Assembly (NCBI GenBank): GCA_937864005.1
Contig: CALMIL010000055.1
Location: 1-47,736, forward strand
Direction: 5' to 3'
Origin: an uncultured Burkholderiales bacterium
GTDB taxonomy: Bacteria; Pseudomonadota; Gammaproteobacteria; Burkholderiales; Burkholderiaceae_C
Length of the DNA stretch: 47,736 nt
Shown: piece after piece, positions 39,192 to 47,340 of the stretch
How the letters are laid out: the number at the start of each line of letters is the position of its first letter
Position numbering within the stretch: the first letter of the stretch is position 1
Notes under the pieces: generated by a model
What the model saw: only the letters and a program-made list of their open reading frames with translations
What the model was told of the DNA's origin: nothing
The model's database searches: none
Program-made: the position numbers and the translations under genes

Positions 39192-40415
39192 TCAGCCCTT
39201 GCGCCGGCTCAGCAGAATCCAGAGCCGGGCGAGGTCGGCCGTGCCGTCCGCACCGGTCACACCGCGCAGCACCGCGGTCGACTTCGGGTTGTGCGAAAGC
39301 ACCATCGCCTGACCGAGCCTGAGTTCGGCGTCCTCGGGGCGCTTGAGACCGCCCCTGGCGATGCCCTGCTCGATCAGCTTGACGCCCTGCGCGGCCTTGC
39401 CCGACAAGGCCATGTTGAAGCCGACATGCACCAGATCGTTGCCATCCTTGGCGGCTTGCGCATCGGCCTCCTTGGCCGGCGCCTGCGCGCGGGCTTCATC
39501 GACCTTGCGCATCGTGAGGTCGCGCAGACGCTTCTGGCGATCGGCCTCGGGCCCGGTGCCGAGCATGCCCGACGCGAAGCCCTTTTCGATCGCATTCTTC
39601 GCTTCATCCGTATAGCCGGCCTGCAGCGCGAGTTGCGTCATCTCCATATAGTCGCTCGCGTTGCGCATGCCGCCGGTGGCGAGCATCAGGCGGTAGATGT
39701 CAAGCGAGAAGCGGTCCGAGAACCCCGGCTTGCGCTGCACGCGGTCGATCAGCTCGACCCAGTATTCCTTCTTCGGGTAGTAGGTCACGAGCCGGTCGAG
39801 CGCGAGCATGTAGGCCGCGCCCTCGGGCTGCTTGGCGCTGACGCTCATCAGCATCTTCAGTCGGTCTTCCGACGGTGCCCGGCCGGCCTTCTCGTCGGCG
39901 GCGATGCCGGCCATCAACTCCTTCGTCACGGCGGCCGTGTCGCCCGACAGGTACTGCGCCTGCAGCATCAGCGTCTGCATCTGCGCGCTGCTGCCGCCCT
40001 CCTTCTCGTAGCGCTGCGCCCATTCGATGGTCTTCGGATAGTCCTTCGCCCGGTAGTAGCCGCCGGCAATCGACTCGATGATGCGCAGCTTGTCGGGCCC
40101 GCTCAGCTTGCCGGTCGCGTTGATGGCATCGTAGGCCTTCGCGGCAGTCGCCATATCGCCCGCGCCCGACGCCGCGGCCAGGCGCATGCGCTCGATCAGG
40201 ACCTTCTCGTTGGCGGTCTTGCCGGCAGCCTCGTCGGCCTTGCGAACCTCGTCGAGCGCCTCCTTGTACTTGCCTGCCTTGATCGCCTTCTGCGCCGCCT
40301 GCAACGGCGTGCCGACAACCGGACGGACGGTCTCCTGCGCCGCTGCGGCCAGGCTGATCATCGAGAGAGCCAACGCGAACGCCGACGCGAGAACGAAACG
40401 CAAAAGCTTGATCAT
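39192..40415 (-). CDS. Secreted helical-repeat protein of unknown function, last gene of the tonB operon
   Basis: A 407-residue protein with a clear Sec signal peptide (cleavage expected after AAA at residue 26, MISLAAAAQ). The mature part is almost entirely helical with TPR-like alpha-alpha pairs, such as PLQAAQKAIKAGKYKEALDE, GGYYRAKDYPKTIEWAQRYE and GFNMALSGKAAQGVKLIEQG. No catalytic motif is visible. It starts four bases after the exbD2 stop, so it should be co-expressed with tonB-exbB-exbD1-exbD2. A role as a periplasmic partner of the TonB system or of its receptor is the simplest guess, without direct evidence. Confidence 0.8.
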   Translation of the reverse strand: MIKLLRFVLASAFALALSMISLAAAAQETVRPVVGTPLQAAQKAIKAGKYKEALDEVRKADEAAGKTANEKVLIERMRLAAASGAGDMATAAKAYDAINATGKLSGPDKLRIIESIAGGYYRAKDYPKTIEWAQRYEKEGGSSAQMQTLMLQAQYLSGDTAAVTKELMAGIAADEKAGRAPSEDRLKMLMSVSAKQPEGAAYMLALDRLVTYYPKKEYWVELIDRVQRKPGFSDRFSLDIYRLMLATGGMRNASDYMEMTQLALQAGYTDEAKNAIEKGFASGMLGTGPEADRQKRLRDLTMRKVDEARAQAPAKEADAQAAKDGNDLVHVGFNMALSGKAAQGVKLIEQGIARGGLKRPEDAELRLGQAMVLSHNPKSTAVLRGVTGADGTADLARLWILLSRRKG

Positions 40416-40419
40416 GGCC

Positions 40420-40839
40420 CTACTTGATGAACTGCTCGTTGCCGATGATGCCAAGCTTGGTGATGCCGAGACGTTGCGCGGAAGCCATCACCGCGGCGAC
40501 GTTCTTGTAGGCGACGAGCTTGTTCGGGCGCAGATGTACCTCGGGCTGGTCGGGCTCGGCCGCGGCCTGCGCGAGCCGGGCGTCGAGCGCCTGCTCGTTG
40601 GGCAGCGTCTCGCCGTTCCACAGCAGCGTGCCGTCGAAATCGACGTCGATCGTCACGACCACCGGCGGCTTGGTCGGCGGCGGCGGATTGCCGGCCGGCA
40701 TATTGAGGTTGACCGAATGCAGCTGCACCGGGATCGTGATGATGAGCATGATGATGAGCACCAGCATCACGTCGATCAGCGGCGTGGTGTTGATGTCGAT
40801 CATCACTTCGTCTTCGTGCGTACCGATGTTCATCGACAT
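40420..40839 (-). CDS. exbD2: ExbD-type protein (second copy, exbD2)
   Basis: A 139-residue ExbD paralogue. The cytoplasmic N-terminus MSMNIGTHEDEVMIDINTTP leads to the helix PLIDVMLVLIIMLIITIP with the essential Asp at about residue 23. The periplasmic part contains VTIDVDFDGTLLWNGE and the ending AQRLGITKLGIIGNEQF. AAGGGA six bases before ATG 40839 supports the start. It follows exbD1 by 37 bases. Two different ExbD genes behind one ExbB is the arrangement described in Xanthomonas, where exbD2 serves only some TonB-dependent tasks. Confidence 0.92.
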   Translation of the reverse strand: MSMNIGTHEDEVMIDINTTPLIDVMLVLIIMLIITIPVQLHSVNLNMPAGNPPPPTKPPVVVTIDVDFDGTLLWNGETLPNEQALDARLAQAAAEPDQPEVHLRPNKLVAYKNVAAVMASAQRLGITKLGIIGNEQFIK

Positions 40840-40876
40840 GATTTGTCCCTTCGCGGCCCGCGCGGGGCCGCAAGCG

Positions 40877-41302
40877 TCATCCCTTGGGCGGCGGCTCGGT
40901 GATGAAGCCGATCTTCAGGATGCCGGCGCGCTGGCACGCGAAGACGACCCGGCCGACCGACTCGTAGCGCGCATCCTGGTCGCCGCGGATATGCACCTCC
41001 GGCTGCGGATCGAGCACCGAGACCTTCTTCAGGCGCTCGACCAGCGCATTGTTGTCGGGCACGAGCTGGAGATTCCAGAAGACGTCGCCGTCCTTGTTCA
41101 CCGAGATATCGATATTCTCGGGCTTGGTCTGCATCGCGATGTTGATCTCGCTCGGCAGCTTGACCGGCACGGTCTGGGTGACGACCGGAATCGTGATCAG
41201 GAAGATGATCAGCAGCACGAGCATCACGTCGACCAGCGGCGTGGTATTGATGGACGCGCTGAGTTCGTCCTCGTCGCTGTCGGAGCTGAGGTTCATCGCC
41301 AT
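40877..41302 (-). CDS. exbD: ExbD-type protein (first copy, exbD1)
   Basis: A 141-residue ExbD. The helix TPLVDVMLVLLIIFLITIP carries the proton-binding Asp near residue 25. The periplasmic part shows PENIDISVNKDGDVFWN and the RGDQDARYESVGRVVFAC segment. AAGGAGG eight bases upstream gives a strong translation start at ATG 41302. It lies 33 bases after exbB and is similar in layout, though not in detail, to exbD2. Confidence 0.93.
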   Translation of the reverse strand: MAMNLSSDSDEDELSASINTTPLVDVMLVLLIIFLITIPVVTQTVPVKLPSEINIAMQTKPENIDISVNKDGDVFWNLQLVPDNNALVERLKKVSVLDPQPEVHIRGDQDARYESVGRVVFACQRAGILKIGFITEPPPKG

Positions 41303-41335
41303 CGGGGCGGCCTCCTTGAACTTGACGCCGTGAGA

Positions 41336-42181
41336 TCAGCGACCGACGCGGCCACCCATCAGGATGCCGTGCAGGTCGCCTCCGAATGCGCGCACCGATT
41401 CCATCGCAACCTTGTTGCGACGCACGAGCCAGTTGTAGCCGAGCACCGCCGGCACCGCAACGGCCAGGCCGATAGCGGTCATGATGAGCGCCTCGCCGAC
41501 CGGGCCCGCGACCTTGTCGATCGACGCCTGGCCGGCGATGCCGATCGCGGTCAGCGCGTGATAGATGCCCCAGACGGTGCCGAACAGGCCGACGAACGGC
41601 GCCGTCGAGCCGACCGTCGCCAGCACAGCAAGGCCGTCCTGCAGGCGGCTGTTCACGTCGTCGATGCTGCGCTGCACCTTCATGCTGACCCAGCTGTTGC
41701 GGTCGACGTTCTCGACCAATGTTCCCTCGTGATGCTGGCCTGCCTCGATCCCGGTCTCCGCGATATAGCGGTAGGCGCTGCCCTTCTTCAACAGCTTGAC
41801 GCCTTCCTGCAGGCTGGCGGCCTTGAAGAAGCCCTTGTTGGCGGCCTTGGCCTGCCCGGCGAGCTTCATGCTCTCCCACAGCTTCGTGATCAGGATGTAC
41901 CAACTGCCCATCGACATGATGGCCAGGAAGATCAGCGTGCCGCGCGAAACGAAGTCGCCCTGCGCCCACAGCGCCGACAGCCCGTAGGGGTTGTCGACCA
42001 CCTCCTTGCTCACCGCCGGCGGCATCGGCGGCGCGACCGGCGCGGCGCTGGTATCGGCCGCAGCCGGCGCGGATGCCTCGGCGGCCGGCGCCGCATCCTG
42101 CGCGAAGGTGATCGCGGGCATCGCGGCCATCGAAACCGCAAGCGTCAGCGCGGCGAGCTTGGGGAAAAGGCGGATGGTCAT
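41336..42181 (-). CDS. exbB: ExbB-type protein with N-terminal signal sequence
   Basis: A 281-residue MotA/TolQ/ExbB protein. Unlike the exbB at 19092 it begins with a signal peptide (AALTLAVSMAAMPAITFAQ) and an Ala/Pro-rich periplasmic stretch of about 45 residues, as in Pseudomonas-type ExbB. Three helices follow: RGTLIFLAIMSMGSWYILI, LATVGSTAPFVGLFGTVWGI (family signature) and ALIMTAIGLAVAVPAVLGYN. AGGAGA eight bases upstream supports ATG 42181. It sits between tonB and exbD1. Confidence 0.94.
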   Translation of the reverse strand: MTIRLFPKLAALTLAVSMAAMPAITFAQDAAPAAEASAPAAADTSAAPVAPPMPPAVSKEVVDNPYGLSALWAQGDFVSRGTLIFLAIMSMGSWYILITKLWESMKLAGQAKAANKGFFKAASLQEGVKLLKKGSAYRYIAETGIEAGQHHEGTLVENVDRNSWVSMKVQRSIDDVNSRLQDGLAVLATVGSTAPFVGLFGTVWGIYHALTAIGIAGQASIDKVAGPVGEALIMTAIGLAVAVPAVLGYNWLVRRNKVAMESVRAFGGDLHGILMGGRVGR

Positions 42182-42275
42182 GAAAGGGCTCTCCTGGTCT
42201 TGAATTCTGCTGCTGGGGTGGAAGGCCGGCCGACGCCGGGTGGTGCACCTTCGTCGGTCCGACGCCGGGTTGAAA

Positions 42276-42908
42276 TCAATCGAGCTTGAAGTCGAAGATC
42301 TGCTCGGCGACGTGATCGCCGGTGCAGACGTACTGCATCATCGCGTCGCGCACCGCGTCGTCGAAAACGCGCGGCGGAACCGAGCGCAGGATCTCGACCT
42401 CGACGATCTTGCCGTTCTTGATCGTCGCGCGCGCCGTGACGCTGCCGCTGCGGCCCTCGCGCAGCGCCTTGCGCGGGATCTCGGGCTGCACCATCGTCGG
42501 GCAGATGGCGCCGATCGACGTCGGTTTCGCCCTGGGTGGTGCGGGCGGCGCCGGCGGCGCGGGCGGTGCCTGAGGCCGGATGTCGGTCTGCGGCGGCGGC
42601 GTCGACGTCGTCGCCGAGATCACGTTTTGCACCGGCGGCGGTGTCGCGATCTGAACCTCGGGCGGCGGGATGAAGGGCGGCGGCGGCGCTTCGAGCTTCG
42701 GCGGCGGCGGCAGCAGTCGCTCGGGCGGTGGCGGAGGCGGCTTGACCTCCTCGATGACCTTGGTCTCGATCGGCTGCTTGATGACGTCGACGATCTTCTT
42801 GCCCAGTCCCGTCACGAGCGCGTAGATCAGCGCAGCGTGGAACAGGATGACGACCGTGATGCCCAGCAGATGCTTCTGCGGCTCGGCCCGATGCGACGAA
42901 AAGTCCAT
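42276..42908 (-). CDS. tonB: TonB energy-transducing protein
   Basis: A 210-residue TonB. One N-terminal helix (LLGITVVILFHAALIYALV, about 14-34) contains the His that couples to ExbB/D. A long Pro-rich stretch follows (EEVKPPPPPPERLLPPPPK and further PP runs to about residue 125). The C-terminal domain (about 130-210) includes PEIPRKALREGRSGSVTA and VFDDAVRDAMMQYVC, matching the receptor-contacting fold. The start at ATG 42908 is preferred over one at 42983 because the extra residues would run through the terminator hairpin of the receptor gene. It leads the tonB-exbB-exbD1-exbD2 operon. Confidence 0.94.
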   Translation of the reverse strand: MDFSSHRAEPQKHLLGITVVILFHAALIYALVTGLGKKIVDVIKQPIETKVIEEVKPPPPPPERLLPPPPKLEAPPPPFIPPPEVQIATPPPVQNVISATTSTPPPQTDIRPQAPPAPPAPPAPPRAKPTSIGAICPTMVQPEIPRKALREGRSGSVTARATIKNGKIVEVEILRSVPPRVFDDAVRDAMMQYVCTGDHVAEQIFDFKLD

Positions 42909-42948
42909 GTTTGCGGCTGCCTCGGCGGGAAGGTTGATCGCGAGGTTA

Positions 42949-42982
42949 ACAAAAATGCCCGCCGGCTTATGGCCAGCGGGCA
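42949..42982 (-). terminator. Intrinsic terminator between the TonB receptor gene and tonB
   Basis: An eleven-position stem with one mismatch, TGCCCGCCGGC (42956-42966) / GCCAGCGGGCA (42972-42982), around a five-base loop. On the minus strand it is followed by TTTTTGTTAA, so it should end receptor transcripts about 45 bases before tonB. Confidence 0.8.
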
Positions 42983-43040
42983 CATTCAGTCTGACTCGAA
43001 GTTTACACCAGCAAATCGCGCGGCCCGTCTCGGGGTGAAC

Positions 43041-43066
43041 CCGGTGCGCAGGGGACTGCGCACCGG
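43041..43066 (-). terminator. Strong hairpin after the TonB-dependent receptor gene
   Basis: Perfect eleven-base stem CCGGTGCGCAG (43041-43051) / CTGCGCACCGG (43056-43066) with a GGGA loop, 27 bases after the receptor stop codon. There is no T tract. Together with the T-tailed hairpin further on it makes a tandem 3' end. Confidence 0.6.
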
Positions 43067-43093
43067 ACCGCCATGACCTGCGGCATCAACCGA

Positions 43094-45787
43094 TCAGTAG
43101 TTGTAGGTCGCGCGCAGCAGGAATGCGCGGCCGATCGGATTGGCGTAGCGGTTGTCGTAGCCGACCTGGAAATTGTCTTGCTGATTCGAGAACGGCGGAT
43201 CGCGATCGAACAGGTTCGTGATGCCACCGGTGATCGCCAGACCCTTGACTCCAGCCCACGTGACGGAGAGATCCCAGACGTTGAAGCCGGCTACAACGTT
43301 CTTGTCGAATTGCGGGTCGCCCGTCTCGTTCTGGTCGTAGTAGCTGCTGGTGTACCGATTGATGAGCGCCGCGGACCATGCCGCCTTCTGCCAGCCGAAG
43401 CTGAGCATCTGGCGATAGCGCGCGACCGGGCCGCCATTGAAGTAGTTGCCGAGGTTGTCGAAGTACTCGCCGCCCTGCTCGAGCTGGTACTCGTAGGTCA
43501 GGACGTAAGTGCCGCGATAGTTGACGCTGAACTGACCCCAGTCGCTGACCGCGCTCTGCCATGCTGCCTGCAGGTCAAGACCACTCGTCTTGTAGTTGCC
43601 GAGGTTGGTCGTTCCATTGACGATGTAGGCCAGCGCGTTCGGACTCGCGCCGCCGCCGCAGGTATCTGCCAAAGCGTCCCGCTCGGCCTGCGTCAACGCG
43701 CCGCAGCGAACGAAATTCGCCGCATACTTTGTCGTATCGCCGAAGATGACGCTTTCACCGATCGACCCGATCGAATCTTCGACCTTGTAGTTCCAGTAGT
43801 CGAGGCCAAGGGTCCATTGCTGGTTCGGCTGAACGAGAAGTCCGATCGTCCAGGCCTTCGACGTTTCCGGCTTCAGTTTCAGGTTGCCGCCCTGCTGCTG
43901 CTGGAACTGCATTCCGCAGTCGCGCGCCTTCACGCCGCCATTGGCGGTGTCGACGACGCCGTTCGGGCACAGCAACGGATCGTTGTACTGCCCTGCGGTG
44001 TATGTGATCGAGTTGGGTGAATAGACGTCGTAGAGGGTCGGCGCGCGAAAGCCGGTGTTGTACGACCCGCGCACCAGCACCTGCTGCGTCGGCTGCCAGC
44101 GCAGCGCGATCTTCGGATTCCAGGTGCTGCCGAAGTCGCTGTAGTCGTCGTAGCGCAGCGCCAGGTTCATGTCCAGCGTCTTCACGATCGGCACGTTCAA
44201 CTCGGCGTAGACCGCGTTGTCGCGCCGGTCGCCGCTCGAATCCTCGGCGAGAGACAGACCCGAACTCGCCGCCTGCCGAATCAGGGCAAAGTTGTTCGTG
44301 TAGTCAGCCTCGTCCTTGAAGAAGTCGACGCCGACGGCCAGCATCATCGGCCCGGCCGGCAGCTTGGCGACCTCGCCGCTGACGACCGCCGTGAGCTCCT
44401 TGAAGGTCCCGTCCGCCTTCTGAACCTGGCCGAGCACGCGCGAGCTCATCAGGTAGTCCTGACCGGCTGCCGACTGATTGCCGAACGGATTGAGGTAGGG
44501 CGCGCCGTTGAGGCCGTTCAGGCCGTTGCGGATCATCGTGGCGTTGACATAGCCGCCAGTGAAGCTATTGGTGACGTCCGCCTTCGATTGCAATGCGGTG
44601 ACGTTGTAGTCCCAGCCCTTGTAGCTGCCGTCCCAGGCCAGCATCCAGCGGTCCGTCTTGTTCTCGAACTCGGAAGCGCGGCCACCGACCGTGGTTTGAC
44701 GCCAGGACAGACTGATCGGCTGCGTCGGGTCAATCGCGGGATTCACCGGGTAGTAAGGGCTGCCGGGCTGCATGGACAGCCCCGTCAGCGGCGTCGGCGA
44801 GAGCACGGTGCTGACGGTATTGTTTGCCTGCAGATACTCGAGCGAGATCGTGTTGTCCTTGTTGACGGCGTACGAGCCGCGCGCAATATAGGACCATTGC
44901 TCCTGCTGCGGGATGATGTCGATGAACGCCACGTAGTTGAAGCCGCATATTCCCGACGACGGCAGCGACGACGGCGGAGCGCAATTCGGGAGGCTCGGGT
45001 TGAAGTCGTCCGAAGCGCCCTGCCAGTAGTTGGCCGGGAAGGTGGTACCGCTCGTCTTGTCCACACCCCGTTGCGGGATATAGGCGGTCTTCGCGAAGTC
45101 GCGGCTGAGGGCGGGCAGCGCATTCTGCTTCGAGTACGAGATACCGCCGAAGATGTTGAACTTCTGATCGGCAAGATTGCCGTAGCCGCCGGTGAGGCTG
45201 GCGGTGTACTGCTCGCCGCCGCCCGAAGCCCCGGGCCACGAGCCCGACGCCGACGCGTTGATGCCCGAGTACTCCTTGCGGGTGATGAAGTTGATCACAC
45301 CGGCGATCGCGTCCGAACCGTAGATGGCCGATGCGCCGTCGGTCAGCACCTCGATGCGCTCGACGGCTCCGAACGGCAGCCCGTTCAGGTCGACCGCAGC
45401 GGCCAGGTACGGGTTGTTGACCATCCGCTTGCCGTTAACGAGCACGAGCGTGCGCGAGGCACCCAGGCCGCGCAAATCGGCGAACGAGGCCCCGCCGGTG
45501 GACGAGCCGACCGAGGTCGAGGTATTGAGCGAAGACTGGTTCGCGGCGACGAAGCTCAGCGCCTGCTCGGCATTCGTCACGCCGGCCTTGGCCAGATCTT
45601 CGGCCTTGATGACCTGCACCGGCAGCGCCGCTTCGGCGGCCAGTCGCTTGATCGACGAACCCGTGATCTCGACGCGGTCGAGTTGCGTGGCCTGTGCATC
45701 CTGCGCGCGTGCCGGCAGCGCGCCGAGCGCGAGGCTGCCGCCGAAGGCGAGCAGCAGGCCCTTGCAGAGCTTGGTCTTCTTGAACAT
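43094..45787 (-). CDS. TonB-dependent receptor
   Basis: An 897-residue outer-membrane receptor. Signal peptide ends ALPARA (about residue 28). A TonB-box-like LDRVEITGS follows, then the plug domain (ALPVQVIKAEDLAKAG, RGLGASRTLVLVNGKRM, VERIEVLTDGASAIYGSDAI and GVINFITRKEYSG). The rest is a 22-strand type barrel ending in ...FLLRATYNY, with the aromatic last residue expected for BAM insertion. There is no N-terminal signalling (STN) domain. The type resembles receptors of Xanthomonas-like bacteria for large or sugar-derived substrates rather than siderophore receptors, but substrate is unknown. AGGAG five bases upstream supports ATG 45787. The tonB operon lies downstream behind a terminator. 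Confidence 0.93.
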   Translation of the reverse strand: MFKKTKLCKGLLLAFGGSLALGALPARAQDAQATQLDRVEITGSSIKRLAAEAALPVQVIKAEDLAKAGVTNAEQALSFVAANQSSLNTSTSVGSSTGGASFADLRGLGASRTLVLVNGKRMVNNPYLAAAVDLNGLPFGAVERIEVLTDGASAIYGSDAIAGVINFITRKEYSGINASASGSWPGASGGGEQYTASLTGGYGNLADQKFNIFGGISYSKQNALPALSRDFAKTAYIPQRGVDKTSGTTFPANYWQGASDDFNPSLPNCAPPSSLPSSGICGFNYVAFIDIIPQQEQWSYIARGSYAVNKDNTISLEYLQANNTVSTVLSPTPLTGLSMQPGSPYYPVNPAIDPTQPISLSWRQTTVGGRASEFENKTDRWMLAWDGSYKGWDYNVTALQSKADVTNSFTGGYVNATMIRNGLNGLNGAPYLNPFGNQSAAGQDYLMSSRVLGQVQKADGTFKELTAVVSGEVAKLPAGPMMLAVGVDFFKDEADYTNNFALIRQAASSGLSLAEDSSGDRRDNAVYAELNVPIVKTLDMNLALRYDDYSDFGSTWNPKIALRWQPTQQVLVRGSYNTGFRAPTLYDVYSPNSITYTAGQYNDPLLCPNGVVDTANGGVKARDCGMQFQQQQGGNLKLKPETSKAWTIGLLVQPNQQWTLGLDYWNYKVEDSIGSIGESVIFGDTTKYAANFVRCGALTQAERDALADTCGGGASPNALAYIVNGTTNLGNYKTSGLDLQAAWQSAVSDWGQFSVNYRGTYVLTYEYQLEQGGEYFDNLGNYFNGGPVARYRQMLSFGWQKAAWSAALINRYTSSYYDQNETGDPQFDKNVVAGFNVWDLSVTWAGVKGLAITGGITNLFDRDPPFSNQQDNFQVGYDNRYANPIGRAFLLRATYNY

Positions 45788-46289
45788 GCGGACTCCTGAA
45801 GAAGCTGGAAGGTTGATCGATGGACCGAGGACACTTGCCGGCGCACATCCACGACTTGTGAAGCGAATGTGTACGGACGAATAAGCCCTGTAGTGGAATT
45901 GTCTCGAAACCCGAAGTCCGATCGGCTAGGGAAATCCTTGACCGGCGTCGCGCGCAAACGCGCTCGACGCCGCGTCTCGAGCCGCTCGCGCAGCCGAAAG
46001 CCTTGATTTATGCGGGTTTGCGGGCTGTTCCCGCTTGCAGCGCCGGGCCCCGATGCGAAGAGCAGCGCCACAATCTGCCGCCAGATTCGGGCTTTCGTCG
46101 CGGCGCTTTCGTTGGAACCGAACAACACTATGGCGCTCGCAAGCAACGCTGTGCCGTTCAATGCGCGTCCGTTAGCTCGCACGCAGGGCTGCACACCGCC
46201 GCCTGTTCGGGCCCCGCCTCGGCGAGGCGTGGTGCGCGTTGTTTCGCCTTGCCCCGAAGGGGCCGGCATCAACCCAGGTCCAGGCGCTT
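45788..46289. other. Intergenic region upstream of the receptor gene
   Basis: No gene is accepted in these 502 bases. The part near the receptor (45788-45930) should hold its promoter and leader. No clear Fur box is seen. The part from about 46000 to 46280 contains open frames in several directions with no protein-like features and a pair of compact hairpins (46211-46263), which looks more like repeat or cassette-derived DNA. Confidence 0.5.
46211..46263. repeat. REP-like pair of short hairpins
   Basis: Two compact palindromes lie side by side: CGCCTC-GGC-GAGGCG (46215-46229) and GCCCC-GAA-GGGGC (46251-46263), about 20 bases apart. The pattern of paired small GC hairpins between genes is like repetitive extragenic palindromes. 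Only one copy is seen in this window. Confidence 0.4.
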
Positions 46290-46508
46290 CTAGATGCGCT
46301 CGATGCGTTGCAGCAAGCGATCGAGCGAGACTTGCTGCCTCGCGTGGGTATCGTCACCCGCCGCCACTTCGCGCTTCACCAGCGCCATGCCGGACTCGAG
46401 CAACGTCGTGCGATGCTTGACGCCCACCATGTTCTCGGCGATCTGATCGACGCGGCCAAGGATGTGCCGCAAGTGCTCGACGATGTGGTCGTCAACGGCT
46501 CCAGTCAT
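46290..46508 (-). CDS. Small coiled-coil protein downstream of vapBC
   Basis: A 72-residue protein, helical throughout, with heptad-like spacing in HIVEHLRHILGRVDQIAENM and QQVSLDRLLQRIERI. The layout (an 'EHLR.I' opening, a 'VKHR...LE' middle and an 'LDRL..RIERI' end) is shared by small uncharacterised proteins that I recall near PIN-domain toxin genes in several bacteria. It begins 41 bases after the vapC stop on the same strand. Translation start is ATG 46508 without a clear ribosome-binding site. The role is unknown; an accessory or third component of the toxin-antitoxin locus is possible. Confidence 0.6.
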   Translation of the reverse strand: MTGAVDDHIVEHLRHILGRVDQIAENMVGVKHRTTLLESGMALVKREVAAGDDTHARQQVSLDRLLQRIERI

Positions 46509-46548
46509 ACCTGGCACCACGCCGTGCCCGTCATACCTGCGCCACCGC

Positions 46549-46956
46549 TCAATCCGCCCAGTTTTCGAGCCTGAGCCCCGCAACTCGCTCGAACTCCCGG
46601 CTGTCGTTGGACACCAGCGTGGCACCTTCGGCCAACGCATGGCAAGCAATCCACAGGTCATTGGCACCGATGGACGTGCCTGCTTCCTTTAGCTTGGTGA
46701 ACTGCTCGGCGTAGTGCTCGCACAGCGAGCGGCCCGCCCTGTAGATGACCGGTATCTGCCGCGTCAACTCGTCGAGCCTGCGCTGCACATCGGACTTGCG
46801 GGTGCTGCGCTGCGCGCCCTTCAACAACTCGGCATAGGTGAAGAACGACATGCCGAGCGTCGCTTCGTCATCCAGCGCATCGATCCGCCGGGCCACCGAT
46901 GGCGGTTTGTTCTTGATGAGGTAGATGAGGATGCTGGTATCGAGCAGGTAGTTCAA
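46549..46956 (-). CDS. vapC: VapC-type PIN domain toxin
   Basis: A 135-residue PIN ribonuclease. The acidic active-site residues are all there: D6 (LLDTS), E43 (YAELLKG), D100 (GANDLWIA) and D118 (VSNDSREF). The VapC family usually cuts tRNA or rRNA in specific loops. It overlaps vapB by four bases (ATGA), antitoxin first, which is the standard order. An intact active site suggests that it is functional. Confidence 0.93.
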   Translation of the reverse strand: MNYLLDTSILIYLIKNKPPSVARRIDALDDEATLGMSFFTYAELLKGAQRSTRKSDVQRRLDELTRQIPVIYRAGRSLCEHYAEQFTKLKEAGTSIGANDLWIACHALAEGATLVSNDSREFERVAGLRLENWAD

Positions 46957-47207
46957 AGCCCCTCCCGATCCTGCGCTGCGGGCTGGCCCGCTCGATCTTC
47001 CTCCAGCAACGTGACGAGCTCGTCGTCGAAGCCCGACAGTGCGTCCAGCACCGCGCGCGCCCTGTCGGCAGCCACCGCGTGAATAACCAGATCGCCATGC
47101 TCGTCGCGCCTGATTTCGACCCGGCTGGTATCGAGCCGGAACTCCTGCGGTATACGCACCGCCTGGCTGTTGCCGTTCATGAAGACGCGGGTAATGACAG
47201 CGGACAT
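46953..47207 (-). CDS. vapB: VapB-type antitoxin with AbrB/SpoVT fold
   Basis: An 84-residue antitoxin. The N-terminal half (VFMNGNSQAVRIPQEFRLDT and the following VEIRRDEHGDLVIHA) is an AbrB-type DNA-binding domain; the C-terminal half (about 52-84) is acidic and would occupy the toxin. AGAGG six bases before ATG 47207 supports the start. A weak promoter, TTGCGT and TAAGGG with a 17-base spacer (minus strand, 47270-47242), lies upstream and is the probable place of autoregulation. Confidence 0.92.
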   Translation of the reverse strand: MSAVITRVFMNGNSQAVRIPQEFRLDTSRVEIRRDEHGDLVIHAVAADRARAVLDALSGFDDELVTLLEEDRAGQPAAQDREGL

Positions 47208-47340
47208 AGTGCGCCTCTGTAGTGGGTACAAAGCTGTGTGTCCCTTACGCGACCGGAGCAGACTACGCAAGCCCGAGCGCAAGGCCCGCGTGCAATCGAT
47301 CGGTGGTTGCAAACCAGCAACGACCGACGACCGTTCGCAA

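Noticed and set aside
42909..42983. Longer TonB start at 42983
   Set aside because: The extra 25 codons run through the T-tailed terminator hairpin, and the ATG at 42908 gives the usual short cytoplasmic tail before the helix.
45577..46272. Long open frame on the minus strand upstream of the receptor
   Set aside because: It overlaps the receptor gene start in another frame and reads as basic, low-complexity sequence without any domain.
46010..46420. Open frame of 136 codons on the plus strand
   Set aside because: It is Pro/Arg-rich, covers the hairpin pair and the antisense of the small coiled-coil gene, and has no ribosome-binding site.
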